This document shows positions 45,946 to 54,721 of a stretch of 64,000 nucleotides of DNA, in pieces (the first letter of the stretch is position 1; each line of letters begins with the position of its first letter). This DNA is from an uncultured Kordiimonas sp. Lineage in GTDB: Bacteria; Pseudomonadota; Alphaproteobacteria; Sphingomonadales; Kordiimonadaceae. A program made the translations under genes and the position numbers. The stretch covers positions 620,001 to 684,000 of the forward strand of contig CANNEK010000002.1 of the NCBI GenBank assembly GCA_947503625.1. Direction: 5' to 3'. The notes under the pieces are model-generated. The model saw only the letters and a program-made list of their open reading frames with translations. It had not been told where the DNA came from and made no database searches.

Positions 45946-47350
45946 GTTTTTCCATCCTGCGATAGAGTGCTGCACGCGTGATACCTAACTCTTTAGCGGC
46001 GTGGCTAATATTGTACCTGTGTTTTTTGAGGGCCTCGGAAATCGCGCTTCTCTCCAACCGCTCAAGGTTTAGCTCATCGGGCACAACGCTTTGATCGGGC
46101 GCTTTCACCGCTATTGATGCCTCTGTTTGCTCAATGCTGGCTCCAGATCCGTCCATCTGGAAGTCGGAACGGACAAACTGGTCTTCGCTGGACAAGATAA
46201 CAGCTCGCTCAATGGAATGCCTCAGGGCGCGTACGTTGCCCGGCCAGGAATAGCCAAGCATGGTCTGCAGTGCTTCAGGCGAGAAGTCTTTCAGCGGTTT
46301 ATCATATTTTCTACAATATAGTTCGGCGTAATGGCGGGCAATTTCCGGAATGTCCTGGCTTCGTTCGCGCAGAGGGGGCACATGAATTTCGACTGTATTC
46401 AGACGAAACAACAAGTCTTGTCGGAAAATACTGTCATCCTTCAGTTTTTCCAATGGCAGGTTGGTTGCAGCAATTACCCTGATTTCTATCGGAACCGGTT
46501 TATCCGAGCCCACAGGAACCACTTTCCGTGTTTCCAGAACGGTCAGTAGTTTTGCCTGCAAGTGTAAAGGAAGGTTGCCAATTTCATCAAGAAATAGTGT
46601 GCCGCCTTCGGCTGCCTGCAACCGTCCCACACGGTCGTCGCGTGCATCTGTAAAAGCTCCTTTTTTGTGTCCGAAAAGTTCAGATTCAAAAAGGGATTCG
46701 GGTACTGCACCCAGATCAACAGACATAAAGATGTTTCCCGATCGCGCAGACAGCCTATGAAGCTCGCGGGCAACCAGCTCCTTGCCTGTGCCGTTTTCAC
46801 CTAAAATCAGAACATTGGCATCTGTTGGAGCTGTGCGTGCAATAACCGACAAGACTTCTGCAATTTCCGGGCTGTTACCAAGAATTGGTTGTGTTGGTCC
46901 GCTGGCAACCGCGGCAAGTGCCCTGTTGGTTTTTTTAAGTTTTTCGGCTTCGCTTCGGCTGCGGCGTAATTTGACGCTGGTTGACAAGGTGGCGACAAGC
47001 TTTTCATTTTGCCACGGTTTGGCGACAAAGTCTGTTGCGCCCTGTTTCATTGCCTCAACCGCTACATTTACGCCGCCATGTGCAGTGATCATGATGACAA
47101 CAGCATAAGGGTCCAGTTCGAGAATTCTGCCCAGCCAGAAGAAACCCTGTTTGCCGGTAGATTCGCCCGGACCAAAGTTCATATCCAGCAAAATAGCGTC
47201 GAAAGAATGTGCTGCCATCAAGGTGGGAACATTCTCCGGATTGTTACATGTTATCACTGTGTCGAAGTGTCGTTTCAGGAGTAATTTTACAGCGACCAGG
47301 ATATCCTCATCGTCGTCCACTATCAGGATGGCACCATTATGTGGCTGCAT
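45935..47350 (-). CDS. NtrC-family sigma-54 response regulator of the permease-array system
   Basis: The 471-residue protein has a receiver (acidic D12-D14, phospho-acceptor D56, K111), an AAA+ domain with Walker A GENGTGKE (184-191), the sigma-54 contact loop GAFTDA (231-236; the usual form is GAFTGA) and Walker B TLFLDEIG (251-258), and a C-terminal Fis-type helix-turn-helix (NISHAAKELGITRAALYRRM). It should bind enhancer sites and open sigma-54 promoters. Three identical palindromic sites and a sigma-54 promoter lie just upstream, pointing at the divergent transporter operon. ATG at 47350 is preferred to TTG at 47353. Confidence 0.95.
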   Translation of the reverse strand: MQPHNGAILIVDDDEDILVAVKLLLKRHFDTVITCNNPENVPTLMAAHSFDAILLDMNFGPGESTGKQGFFWLGRILELDPYAVVIMITAHGGVNVAVEAMKQGATDFVAKPWQNEKLVATLSTSVKLRRSRSEAEKLKKTNRALAAVASGPTQPILGNSPEIAEVLSVIARTAPTDANVLILGENGTGKELVARELHRLSARSGNIFMSVDLGAVPESLFESELFGHKKGAFTDARDDRVGRLQAAEGGTLFLDEIGNLPLHLQAKLLTVLETRKVVPVGSDKPVPIEIRVIAATNLPLEKLKDDSIFRQDLLFRLNTVEIHVPPLRERSQDIPEIARHYAELYCRKYDKPLKDFSPEALQTMLGYSWPGNVRALRHSIERAVILSSEDQFVRSDFQMDGSGASIEQTEASIAVKAPDQSVVPDELNLERLERSAISEALKKHRYNISHAAKELGITRAALYRRMEKHGL

Positions 47351-47378
47351 CAAAAGTCACTTTCTCATATATTCCAGA

Positions 47379-47394
47379 TGTTCGAAACCGTACA
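47379..47394. promoter_or_regulatory. Enhancer (UAS) site 1 for the NtrC-type activator
   Basis: TGTTCGAAACCGTACA fits the palindromic form TGTnCGnnnnCGnACA. It is the first of three copies between the activator gene and the transporter operon, centred about 118 bp before the predicted transcription start. It begins 28 bp before the activator start codon on the other strand, so it could also serve autoregulation. Confidence 0.75.
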
Positions 47395-47399
47395 CTCTG

Positions 47400-47415
47400 T
47401 GTTCGAAACCGTACA
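47400..47415. promoter_or_regulatory. Enhancer (UAS) site 2 for the NtrC-type activator
   Basis: This is an exact copy of site 1 (TGTTCGAAACCGTACA) starting 21 bp downstream, which is two turns of the DNA helix and places both dimers on the same face. That spacing favours cooperative oligomer assembly of an AAA+ activator. Confidence 0.75.
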
Positions 47416-47423
47416 GAAAAAAC

Positions 47424-47439
47424 TGTCCGAAACCGCACA
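47424..47439. promoter_or_regulatory. Enhancer (UAS) site 3 for the NtrC-type activator
   Basis: TGTCCGAAACCGCACA differs from sites 1 and 2 at two positions, and these two changes (T to C at positions 4 and 13) leave the conserved TGT/CG/CG/ACA bases intact. It starts 24 bp after site 2 and is centred about 73 bp before the predicted transcription start. Confidence 0.75.
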
Positions 47440-47478
47440 AATTCATTAAATACCTTTTAAAAGCAATGGTTTAAAATC

Positions 47479-47494
47479 TGGCATAGGCTTTGCT
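47479..47494 (+). promoter_or_regulatory. Sigma-54 promoter of the transporter operon
   Basis: TGGCATAGGCTTTGCT matches the sigma-54 consensus TGGCAC-N5-TTGCW with the invariant GG (47480-47481) and GC (47492-47493) separated by exactly 10 bp. The predicted start of transcription is near 47505. It lies 40 bp downstream of three activator sites and next to an NtrC-type activator gene, so the assignment is well supported by context. Confidence 0.85.
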
Positions 47495-47546
47495 GCTAAT
47501 GGGGTTCAACGAAAACATGCCGATAGCGGCAAACCCGAGAGACACG

Positions 47547-48896
47547 ATGGCCATGGAAAAAAAACAGGAAAGCGGAAATGCCATACCAATGTATGGCGGG
47601 AAAACACCAGGAACTGACAAAGCTGTTTCTGGTGCTGGCATGGATCGCCGCATCGAGAAGAAAAAAAATCCCTGGAAATTGGTAGGAATTGCTGCTGGCG
47701 TGCTTGTAGTGGCAGGGCTGGTCTGGATGCTGCTGGAGGACGCAGCGGGTGGCAGAACATTTCGCGTCAATGAGAGCCGGATCGTTATTTCAACGGTAAC
47801 CGAAGGCACTTTTGAGGACTTTATTCCAATTCGTGGCCGCGTTACGCCGTTGAAAACCGTTTTTCTCGACGCCGTCGAGGGTGGTCGTGTTGACCGTGTC
47901 ATGGTGGAAGACGGTGCTTTGCTTCAGAAAGGTGACCTGATTGTCGAATTGTCAAACGCCAACCTTCAGGTGAGCTTCACAGCTAACGAAACACGCGTTA
48001 CCGAGCAACTCAACAACATGCGCACTCAAGAGCTTCAGCTGGAGCAAAACCGCCTTGGTCACAAACGGAATCTGGTGGACTTTAATTATCAGATTACCCG
48101 GCTGACGCGGCAGGTTGAACGTGAACGTGAACTGGTTAAAACCAATGCTATTCCGATGCGCCAGCTTGAGGATACGGAAGATGACCTTCAGTATAATATC
48201 AATCGCCGTGACCTGACGCTTGAAAGCCAGGCTACGGATGCCCGGCTGCAGGAAAGCCAGCTTATATTTTTGCGCGAAGCATCAACCCGGCTTGAGGAAA
48301 GCCTGGTGGTTGCACGCAAAAACCTTGATGCTTTGAATGTCAGGGCCCCTGTTGATGGGAAGCTCTCTGGTTTCAACGTAGAGGTGGGTCAAAGCATTCC
48401 ACGCGGCGAGCGTTTGGGCCAGATCGACGATCCGGATAACTACAAACTGACAGCAAATATTGACGAGTTCTATCTGGGCCGGGTGGATTTGGGCCAGGAA
48501 GCCGTGTTCGAACGCGGTGGCCGCGATTACCGCATGACCGTTGCAAAGATATACCCACAGGTGACAAACGGGCAGTTTGAAGTGGATCTGGTGTTTGCGG
48601 ATGGCCAGCCAGACGATATCCGCCGGGGCCAGACCCTGCAAACAAAACTCACTCTGGGGGATGCGACCAAAGCGGCGCTCATTCCTAACGGCGCCTTTTA
48701 TCAGGATACTGGCGGCAACTGGGTATTTGTTGTTGCTGAGGATGGTGGTCAGGCTGTCAAGCGAACTGTCAGGCTGGGCCGCAGAAACTCTCGTTTTATC
48801 GAGGTTATCGAGGGCCTGGAGATTGGCGAGCGAGTGGTGACGTCGCCTTACAGCAGTTTTGTGGATATGGACCGATTGAGACTGACGAACGATTAG
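47547..48896 (+). CDS. HlyD-family periplasmic adaptor of the permease-array system
   Basis: The 449-residue protein has a cytoplasmic Lys-rich head, a membrane helix at about 47-65, a first lipoyl half (GGRVDRVMVEDGALLQKGDLIVEL), a long coiled-coil hairpin (about 140-255), the second lipoyl half (VRAPVDGKLSGFNVEVGQSIPRGE) and a beta-barrel/membrane-proximal part. It should connect the inner-membrane permeases to an outer-membrane channel. Upstream in-frame starts (47490, 47499) precede the predicted sigma-54 transcription start, so the ATG at 47547, with GAGAG before it, is chosen; 47517 is possible. Confidence 0.9.
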   Translation: MAMEKKQESGNAIPMYGGKTPGTDKAVSGAGMDRRIEKKKNPWKLVGIAAGVLVVAGLVWMLLEDAAGGRTFRVNESRIVISTVTEGTFEDFIPIRGRVTPLKTVFLDAVEGGRVDRVMVEDGALLQKGDLIVELSNANLQVSFTANETRVTEQLNNMRTQELQLEQNRLGHKRNLVDFNYQITRLTRQVERERELVKTNAIPMRQLEDTEDDLQYNINRRDLTLESQATDARLQESQLIFLREASTRLEESLVVARKNLDALNVRAPVDGKLSGFNVEVGQSIPRGERLGQIDDPDNYKLTANIDEFYLGRVDLGQEAVFERGGRDYRMTVAKIYPQVTNGQFEVDLVFADGQPDDIRRGQTLQTKLTLGDATKAALIPNGAFYQDTGGNWVFVVAEDGGQAVKRTVRLGRRNSRFIEVIEGLEIGERVVTSPYSSFVDMDRLRLTND

Positions 48897-48901
48897 GTAA
48901 T

Positions 48902-48928
48902 AGCGGGCCGGGGCTATCTCGGCCTGCT
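48902..48928 (+). other. Imperfect hairpin between adaptor and ATPase genes
   Basis: AGCGGGCCG and CGGCCTGCT flank a short loop and pair with one G-T wobble. There is no T run after it, so it is not a standard terminator. It may be an mRNA processing or stability element that adjusts adaptor versus transporter levels. The rest of the 113-bp gap shows no promoter I can support. Confidence 0.35.
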
Positions 48929-49009
48929 CTCGCACATATGGTTTAATTGCCAGTATCAGCGAAGAACAGACAATAAATAATTGAATAAGGATCAGAAAGG
49001 AAACACGGC

Positions 49010-49693
49010 ATGCTTAAACTGCACAATCTCTCAAAGGTCTATCAGACCGACGAGGTTGAAACCGTGGCACTCGACAACGTGAATATCGAGATCGAGTCCG
49101 GTGAATTTGTTGCCATCATGGGGCCTTCGGGGTGCGGAAAGTCCACACTGCTGAATATCGTTGGCATGCTCGATTCCCCGTCCAGCGGAGACTATATTTT
49201 CATGGATGAAAATGTTGCGGGGTACCCTGAGTCCAAACTCAGCAATATCCGCAAGCAAAACATCGGCTTCATCTTCCAGTCGTTCAACCTGATCGACGAG
49301 TTGACCGTGGAAGAAAACATCGAGCTTGCGCTGCTGTATCACAACATACCGGCCAGCGAACGCCGCGAGCGAGTGGCGCGTGTGATGGACAAGGTCGGCA
49401 TCGCTCACCGCGCCAAACATATGCCAAGCCAGCTTTCCGGCGGTCAACAACAACGTGTGGCGGTGGCCCGGGCTGTTGTTGGTGATCAGGCGATGATCCT
49501 CGCAGATGAGCCAACCGGTAACCTCGACAGCGCACACGGGCAGGAAGTGATGGAGATGCTGCAGTCCTTGAATGCTGAAGGCACAACCATCGTTATGGTA
49601 ACGCACAGCCCGGCACATGCTGACTATGCGCGGCGTACGATTAATCTGTTTGATGGTCATGTTGTTACCGAGAACCTGCGCGCTGCGGTGTAG
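49010..49693 (+). CDS. ABC ATPase of the permease-array system (MacB/LolD type)
   Basis: The 227-residue ATPase has Walker A GPSGCGKST (38-46), Q-loop Q90 (FIFQSFNLI), signature LSGGQ (142-146), Walker B ILADEP (163-168) and H-loop H199. It is of the MacB/LolD/FtsE branch. It is the only ATPase in the visible part of the operon and is followed by at least six permeases, so it must either serve all of them or share work with genes outside the window. AAAGGAAA precedes the ATG. Confidence 0.96.
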   Translation: MLKLHNLSKVYQTDEVETVALDNVNIEIESGEFVAIMGPSGCGKSTLLNIVGMLDSPSSGDYIFMDENVAGYPESKLSNIRKQNIGFIFQSFNLIDELTVEENIELALLYHNIPASERRERVARVMDKVGIAHRAKHMPSQLSGGQQQRVAVARAVVGDQAMILADEPTGNLDSAHGQEVMEMLQSLNAEGTTIVMVTHSPAHADYARRTINLFDGHVVTENLRAAV

Positions 49694-49714
49694 GCGCAGA
49701 AGAAAGAGAAAATC

Positions 49715-52180
49715 ATGTCACAGCTTTTAATTGGTTTGAGAGTTCTGAAGCGCCAGGGTCTGTATGGCCTCATGGCTATTCTGGGTCTGACTATCGGACT
49801 GGCTGTGGCTGTTATCGCGATGCTCTACACGTGGCAGGAAACACACTATGACAGCCACATTGAACGGGCAGACCGCATCTTTTTGATTGATGCGAAGGTT
49901 AGCCAGCCGGGGCGTACCGAAACCATCGTGGCTCAAGTGCCCGGTGCACTTTCCGAAAGCCTGAGGGGTACGGTTCCCGGCCTTGAGGACACAGCCAGGG
50001 TCTGGCGGCAATGGTCTTCACTGAAAATTGGTGATCGCTTCAACTTCAATCTGCCGGTCATCGGTGTTGAAGCGGCGTGGGTGGATATGATTGACTTGCC
50101 GATGGTTGCAGGTAGTTCAGACGCTATCGGGAATGATCTGTCCAGTGTTCTGATCTCCGCGAGTATGGCAACCAGACTTTACGGTGATGTGGACTCTGTT
50201 GGTCAGACTTTCGAGCTTGATGAAAACGCCATGCTGGTAACGGGCGTTTATCAGGACTTTCCAACCGCAAGCCACATTGAAGCTGACGTGATTATCCCCA
50301 GTAAGGCTGCAGCTATTACCCAGCGCGGTATCCGGATGGATGAAGACTGGAAAGGCTTCAATGTTTTCACTTATTTGCTGCTTGAAGACGGAGCGGACGC
50401 ATTGGTTGCCCAAACTGCTGTTGAAGAGATTTTACATCAGAATTTTCAGCTTGATGGGCGCTTCCCGCCGGAAATCACTGCGGCGGATATTGTTGATGTG
50501 TCGTTGCAGAGGCTTTCCGACCTTCACCTGAATGATCGTACTTACCCCTGGGGTGTCAAGCCGCCTGCCGATAAACTGAAGCTTGCGGTTTTCAGTGCGA
50601 TTGCGATTTTGATCGTGCTCATCGCTTGCGTTAATCATATCAACCTTTCGACCGTGCGATCAATTGAACGGGCGCGCGAAGTAGCACTTCGGAAAATTCT
50701 TGGCGCAGGACGGAAACAGCTGGTTGGTCAGTTTCTGCTGGAAGCCGCAATACTGGCGACTCTGGCGCTGGTTCTTGCCTTGACTGTTGTGGAGCTGATC
50801 GAGCCCTATGCCAGCGATATGCTGCAAACACAACTTGACCTCTCTGCATTAACTTCTGCTGGCTTCATTGGCTGGCTGGCATTGTTGCTGACGTTTGTCA
50901 TCGGGTCGGCAGGACTGTATCCTGCTTTCATCGTCAGTGCTGTCATGCCGGGGCGTGTGCTAGCCAGCCACAGCCGCGGCGCGAAAGGAAATGCACGCCT
51001 GCGGTCGGTACTCGTGATATTCCAGTTCAGTATTTCAATTACGCTTGCCATTGGTGCTGCGGTGATATGGAGCCAGCTGCGGTATGCCCGAACGGCTGAT
51101 CTCGGGTTTGATGCAGAAAATGTCATGATGCTATACGGCGTTGGTCGTGGCCCGGCGCAAACGGTCGCGCTGACCCGCGGCATTACACAATCTATCGATG
51201 GCTTGCCTGGTATTGTTACTGTGTCGGCCGCGAATTCCACACCTGCGTGGGATTATGTGCTCGAAGTATCGGTACGCAAACCTGCAGAGGCGCCGGAGTC
51301 GGCTCAGACGATGGGGCGTGTATCCGTAGATCTGAATTTCTTCGAGACGCTGGATATGGAGCCGGTCGCGGGAAGGCTGTTTAGTGAGGACTACGGGCTT
51401 GATCGCGGTCAGTGGGACCTGGAAACCCGCGGGTCGCTTGATTTACCGGTTATTATAAATGAGAGAGCGGTTGCCTCGCTCGGGTTCTTGTCAGCGGATG
51501 CGGCGATTGGTGAACAGGTTCAATTCACTCTCTCGGCGCAAGATGACCGAGCAGCGCGGATTGTTGGTGTGGTGGAAGACGTACATTTCAAATCGCTTAA
51601 AAATGCCATTCAGCCAATGGTCTATTACCCTGACCCTGCAATCTTCAACGTCATAATGGTTCGAATGGACCCCAACCAGCGTTCGATTGCGATGCAATCT
51701 ATAGAAGAAGGCTGGAACAAAGTAATGCCGAACCAGCCCATTAGCAGCGCTTTTTTGGCGTCAGCCCTTGCAGAACAATATGACCGTGAATCTCAAGAGT
51801 TAAAAACCGTCAGTGTGCTTGCGGGGCTCGGTATATTGATCGCTGTGTTCGGTCAGTATGGACTGGCTGCCTATAGCGCGCAGTCGCGTCGCCGCGAGAT
51901 CAGCATTCGCAAAGTCCTGGGCGCACGTGTTCGCGACATTCTTCAGCTGTTCGTCTGGCAGTTTTCCAAGCCTGTGTTCCTTGCGATGATTGTAGCCTGG
52001 CCGGTCGCATTTTATTTGATGACAGCCTGGCTGGAGAATTTCGTCTATCGGGTGACACCTAACCCATTGTGGTTCGTTTTGGCGGGTGTTGTTGCCTTGA
52101 TGGTTGCGCTTTTGACTGTAGCAAGTCATGCGCTCAAAGCGGCACGCGCTGCGCCTGTTGAAGCCCTGCGATACGAGTAA
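49715..52180 (+). CDS. Duplicated MacB/FtsX-type permease, array copy 1
   Basis: The 821-residue protein has two similar halves, each with one helix, a periplasmic MacB-type domain and three helices. Coupling motifs are RAREVALRKILGA in half 1 and RRREISIRKVLGA in half 2; the C terminus is VEALRYE. Its N terminus (MSQLLIGLRVLKRQGLYGLM) is the least like the other copies, which begin MFxNY. It starts 21 nt after the ATPase. One polypeptide could form a full transmembrane unit by pseudo-dimerisation. There is no ATPase domain. Confidence 0.92.
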   Translation: MSQLLIGLRVLKRQGLYGLMAILGLTIGLAVAVIAMLYTWQETHYDSHIERADRIFLIDAKVSQPGRTETIVAQVPGALSESLRGTVPGLEDTARVWRQWSSLKIGDRFNFNLPVIGVEAAWVDMIDLPMVAGSSDAIGNDLSSVLISASMATRLYGDVDSVGQTFELDENAMLVTGVYQDFPTASHIEADVIIPSKAAAITQRGIRMDEDWKGFNVFTYLLLEDGADALVAQTAVEEILHQNFQLDGRFPPEITAADIVDVSLQRLSDLHLNDRTYPWGVKPPADKLKLAVFSAIAILIVLIACVNHINLSTVRSIERAREVALRKILGAGRKQLVGQFLLEAAILATLALVLALTVVELIEPYASDMLQTQLDLSALTSAGFIGWLALLLTFVIGSAGLYPAFIVSAVMPGRVLASHSRGAKGNARLRSVLVIFQFSISITLAIGAAVIWSQLRYARTADLGFDAENVMMLYGVGRGPAQTVALTRGITQSIDGLPGIVTVSAANSTPAWDYVLEVSVRKPAEAPESAQTMGRVSVDLNFFETLDMEPVAGRLFSEDYGLDRGQWDLETRGSLDLPVIINERAVASLGFLSADAAIGEQVQFTLSAQDDRAARIVGVVEDVHFKSLKNAIQPMVYYPDPAIFNVIMVRMDPNQRSIAMQSIEEGWNKVMPNQPISSAFLASALAEQYDRESQELKTVSVLAGLGILIAVFGQYGLAAYSAQSRRREISIRKVLGARVRDILQLFVWQFSKPVFLAMIVAWPVAFYLMTAWLENFVYRVTPNPLWFVLAGVVALMVALLTVASHALKAARAAPVEALRYE

Positions 52181-52218
52181 AAATAAAATGAAAATAATAA
52201 CGACAGCGAGAAAAACCC

Positions 52219-54711
52219 ATGTTCCAGAACTATATACAGGTCGCGTTTAGAAATATTCTGGCCAACAAGCTATACAGTGCGATTAACATTATCGGGCTTG
52301 CCATTGGCTTGACAGCCTGTGTGCTGATCATGCTGTTTGTCAGGGATGAGCTTTCCTTTGATCGGTTTTGGGCAAAAAGCGACGCTATTTATCGCCTGCA
52401 CACCACATTTAATGTTCCTGGCCGCCAGCCCTTCATTACCTCCAGTGCTCAGGGGCCTGCCAGACAGGCCTTATTGAATTATTTTCCGCAGGAAATTGAA
52501 CAGGCGACACGTTTCGCCCAGTTTCAGCCGGTTGTCGAATATCAGGACAAGGTATTTTACGAGCGTGTCCACTGGGCTGACCGGGAAGCTGTCGAAATAT
52601 TCGATTTAACAGTGGTCGAAGGCGATATTCAGGCTGCAATGCAGGACAATTCCAGCATTGCGATCAATCAAAGCTTTGCGCATAAGTATTTCGGGGACAG
52701 GCCTGCTCTTGGCGAAGTGGTTTCAATGACAACTTTTGACCTTGTCAGGGATTATAAAGTTGCGGCCATTTTTGAAGATTTACCTCACAACACAGTGCTT
52801 GATTTTCAGGCGCTGACAGTGATTGACGAAAGTGACTTTACGTCTCAACCGGCGGTATTTACCGAGTGGTTTTCCCTGAACAACTGGTTGTTTTTCACGC
52901 TCAGGGATGGCGCCTCCATTACAACAATCGACAGTCAGTTACCGGCATTTGCAGATGCCTCGATCATTGTGCCGGGTGCTTTTCAGGAAGGCACGACAGC
53001 ATCTGATTTTGTCACCTATAGCACAATGAAGTTGCAGGATTTGCAGTTGAATGCACCCGGTGGCCGGGAGATGAAACCAACAGGTGATACTCAAACAGTC
53101 ACAATTTTCTCTGCCATCGCGGCGCTGGTTTTGTTGATTGCCTGTATCAATTTCACGAACCTAGCGACAGCAAAGTCAACACAGCGCGCCCGCGAAGTGG
53201 CACTGCGCAAGGTGCTGGGGGCCAGACGCCAACAGCTTGTTCAGCAATTTATTGGCGAGTCGGTTGTTGTTGCTCTACTTGCACTTTTCCTTGCCGTCGT
53301 ACTGGTTGAACTTCTATTGCCGTCGTATGGCGCATTTCTGGGCCGGGACCTCAGTTTTGACTATTCAGGTGGCTTCGGCCTTGGTTTGCTGGCTGGGCTG
53401 GTGCTGGTGGTTGGTATCGTTGGAGGGCTTTACCCTGCTGTGTTGCTATCCGGGTTTCGGCCTGCACGTGTTTTAAAAGCCAACCGGTCGGCAGAGTCTG
53501 CAGGATCAATAAGGCTTCGAGCCGGTCTTGTTATCCTGCAGTTCACGATATCAATCGCCCTTATTATTGCGACCGGGGTTGTCTTCGGCCAGATGGTATT
53601 TGCGGCGAAGCGTTACCCCGGCTTTAATAAAGACAACCTGATTGTCGTTCGCAATGTGTCGCGCCAGGGTGTTGTTGAAAAACAGGTTGCGCTTAAGGAA
53701 GAGATACTGCGCCTGCCTGGCGTCGTATCTGCAGCTTACGCTGACGATGTTCCTGCCACCAGCAATGAAAGCAATTCTTCTGTTACCATACCCGGAAATC
53801 CCGGACTCGGCGACATATTGATCGGCCGTCAAATCGTCGACCATGACTATTTCTCCACCTATGAAATCCCGTTAATCACAGGTCGCGATTATGACAGGGA
53901 TTATTCCGGAGACGGAATCCCTGACTTTGAAGGCGCCCGACCGGGTGAAGTTTTACAGGGTACGCTGGTTGTCAATCAGGCGGCACTGCCGCGGCTGGGG
54001 TTTGCTTCCGCAAAAGATGCAGTGGGCAAAAGAGTACAGATCCAAACCGGCAGTCCGGGCTCGGAGCCGGCTTTTGCCCAACTTGAAATTATCGGTGTAG
54101 CGGCGAATGCTCATTTTCGCTCCCTAAGGTCTGTGGTGCGGCCTGAGATGTATTACCTGCTCGAAGGTAATTTCAGGAACCTGACGATCCGATACACGGG
54201 CAATCCGGCAGAACTGGTTGAGCAGATAGAGTCCGTATGGCGGGAGCACGCACCAAATGTTCCGTTTACTTTCAGCTTTGCCGAGCAAGACATGGCGCGC
54301 TTGTATGCTCAGGAACACAGCCTGGCCACCATGCTCGGCACCTTCGCCTCTCTGGCAATTCTGGTTGCCTGTATGGGCCTTTATGGACTGGCAGCATTCA
54401 CCGCTGAGCGCCGCACGCGAGAAATTGGTATCAGGAAGGTTATGGGTGCCCGAGTAATGGACATAGTACGCTTGCTGGTTTGGCAATTCTCGAAACCGGT
54501 ATTACTGGCAAACCTGATCGCCTGGCCGTTAGCAGCATGGGGAATGCTCAACTGGCTTCAGGCGTTTCCCTACCGGCTCGATGAGTGGGTTCTGGTACCC
54601 CTGTGTCTCATCGCCGGTCTGATTGCATTGGCTATCGCCTGGTTTACGGTTGGCGGCAATGCAGCGAAAGTGGCAAGGGCAAACCCAATCAAAGCGCTTC
54701 GGTACGAATAA
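52219..54711 (+). CDS. Duplicated MacB/FtsX-type permease, array copy 2
   Basis: The 830-residue protein begins MFQNYIQVAFRNILANKLYSAINIIG, then a first helix near 20-42 (GLTACVLIMLFVRDELSFDRF). Coupling motifs are RAREVALRKVLGA and RTREIGIRKVMGA; the end is NPIKALRYE. It has two periplasmic domains of about 230 and 220 residues. The organisation resembles the roughly 800-residue ABC permeases abundant in Bacteroidetes. It is separated from copy 1 by 38 nt and from copy 3 by 10 nt. Confidence 0.93.
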   Translation: MFQNYIQVAFRNILANKLYSAINIIGLAIGLTACVLIMLFVRDELSFDRFWAKSDAIYRLHTTFNVPGRQPFITSSAQGPARQALLNYFPQEIEQATRFAQFQPVVEYQDKVFYERVHWADREAVEIFDLTVVEGDIQAAMQDNSSIAINQSFAHKYFGDRPALGEVVSMTTFDLVRDYKVAAIFEDLPHNTVLDFQALTVIDESDFTSQPAVFTEWFSLNNWLFFTLRDGASITTIDSQLPAFADASIIVPGAFQEGTTASDFVTYSTMKLQDLQLNAPGGREMKPTGDTQTVTIFSAIAALVLLIACINFTNLATAKSTQRAREVALRKVLGARRQQLVQQFIGESVVVALLALFLAVVLVELLLPSYGAFLGRDLSFDYSGGFGLGLLAGLVLVVGIVGGLYPAVLLSGFRPARVLKANRSAESAGSIRLRAGLVILQFTISIALIIATGVVFGQMVFAAKRYPGFNKDNLIVVRNVSRQGVVEKQVALKEEILRLPGVVSAAYADDVPATSNESNSSVTIPGNPGLGDILIGRQIVDHDYFSTYEIPLITGRDYDRDYSGDGIPDFEGARPGEVLQGTLVVNQAALPRLGFASAKDAVGKRVQIQTGSPGSEPAFAQLEIIGVAANAHFRSLRSVVRPEMYYLLEGNFRNLTIRYTGNPAELVEQIESVWREHAPNVPFTFSFAEQDMARLYAQEHSLATMLGTFASLAILVACMGLYGLAAFTAERRTREIGIRKVMGARVMDIVRLLVWQFSKPVLLANLIAWPLAAWGMLNWLQAFPYRLDEWVLVPLCLIAGLIALAIAWFTVGGNAAKVARANPIKALRYE

Positions 54712-54721
54712 GGAAACCGCA

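Noticed and set aside
47379-47439. Three short repeats as a mini-CRISPR array.
   Set aside because: Units are 16 bp and palindromic, gaps are only 5-8 bp, and no cas genes are present; a sigma-54 enhancer cluster explains them.
47209-47474. Open frames with a repeated Arg-Asn-Arg-Thr or Ser-Lys-Pro-Tyr peptide motif.
   Set aside because: The peptide repeat is only the translation of the three DNA enhancer sites; there is no RBS and the frames lie across the activator start and control region.
48897-49009. An internal sigma-54 promoter before the ATPase.
   Set aside because: The closest GG/GC pair (TGGTTTAATTGCC) has 7 rather than 10 bp between them.
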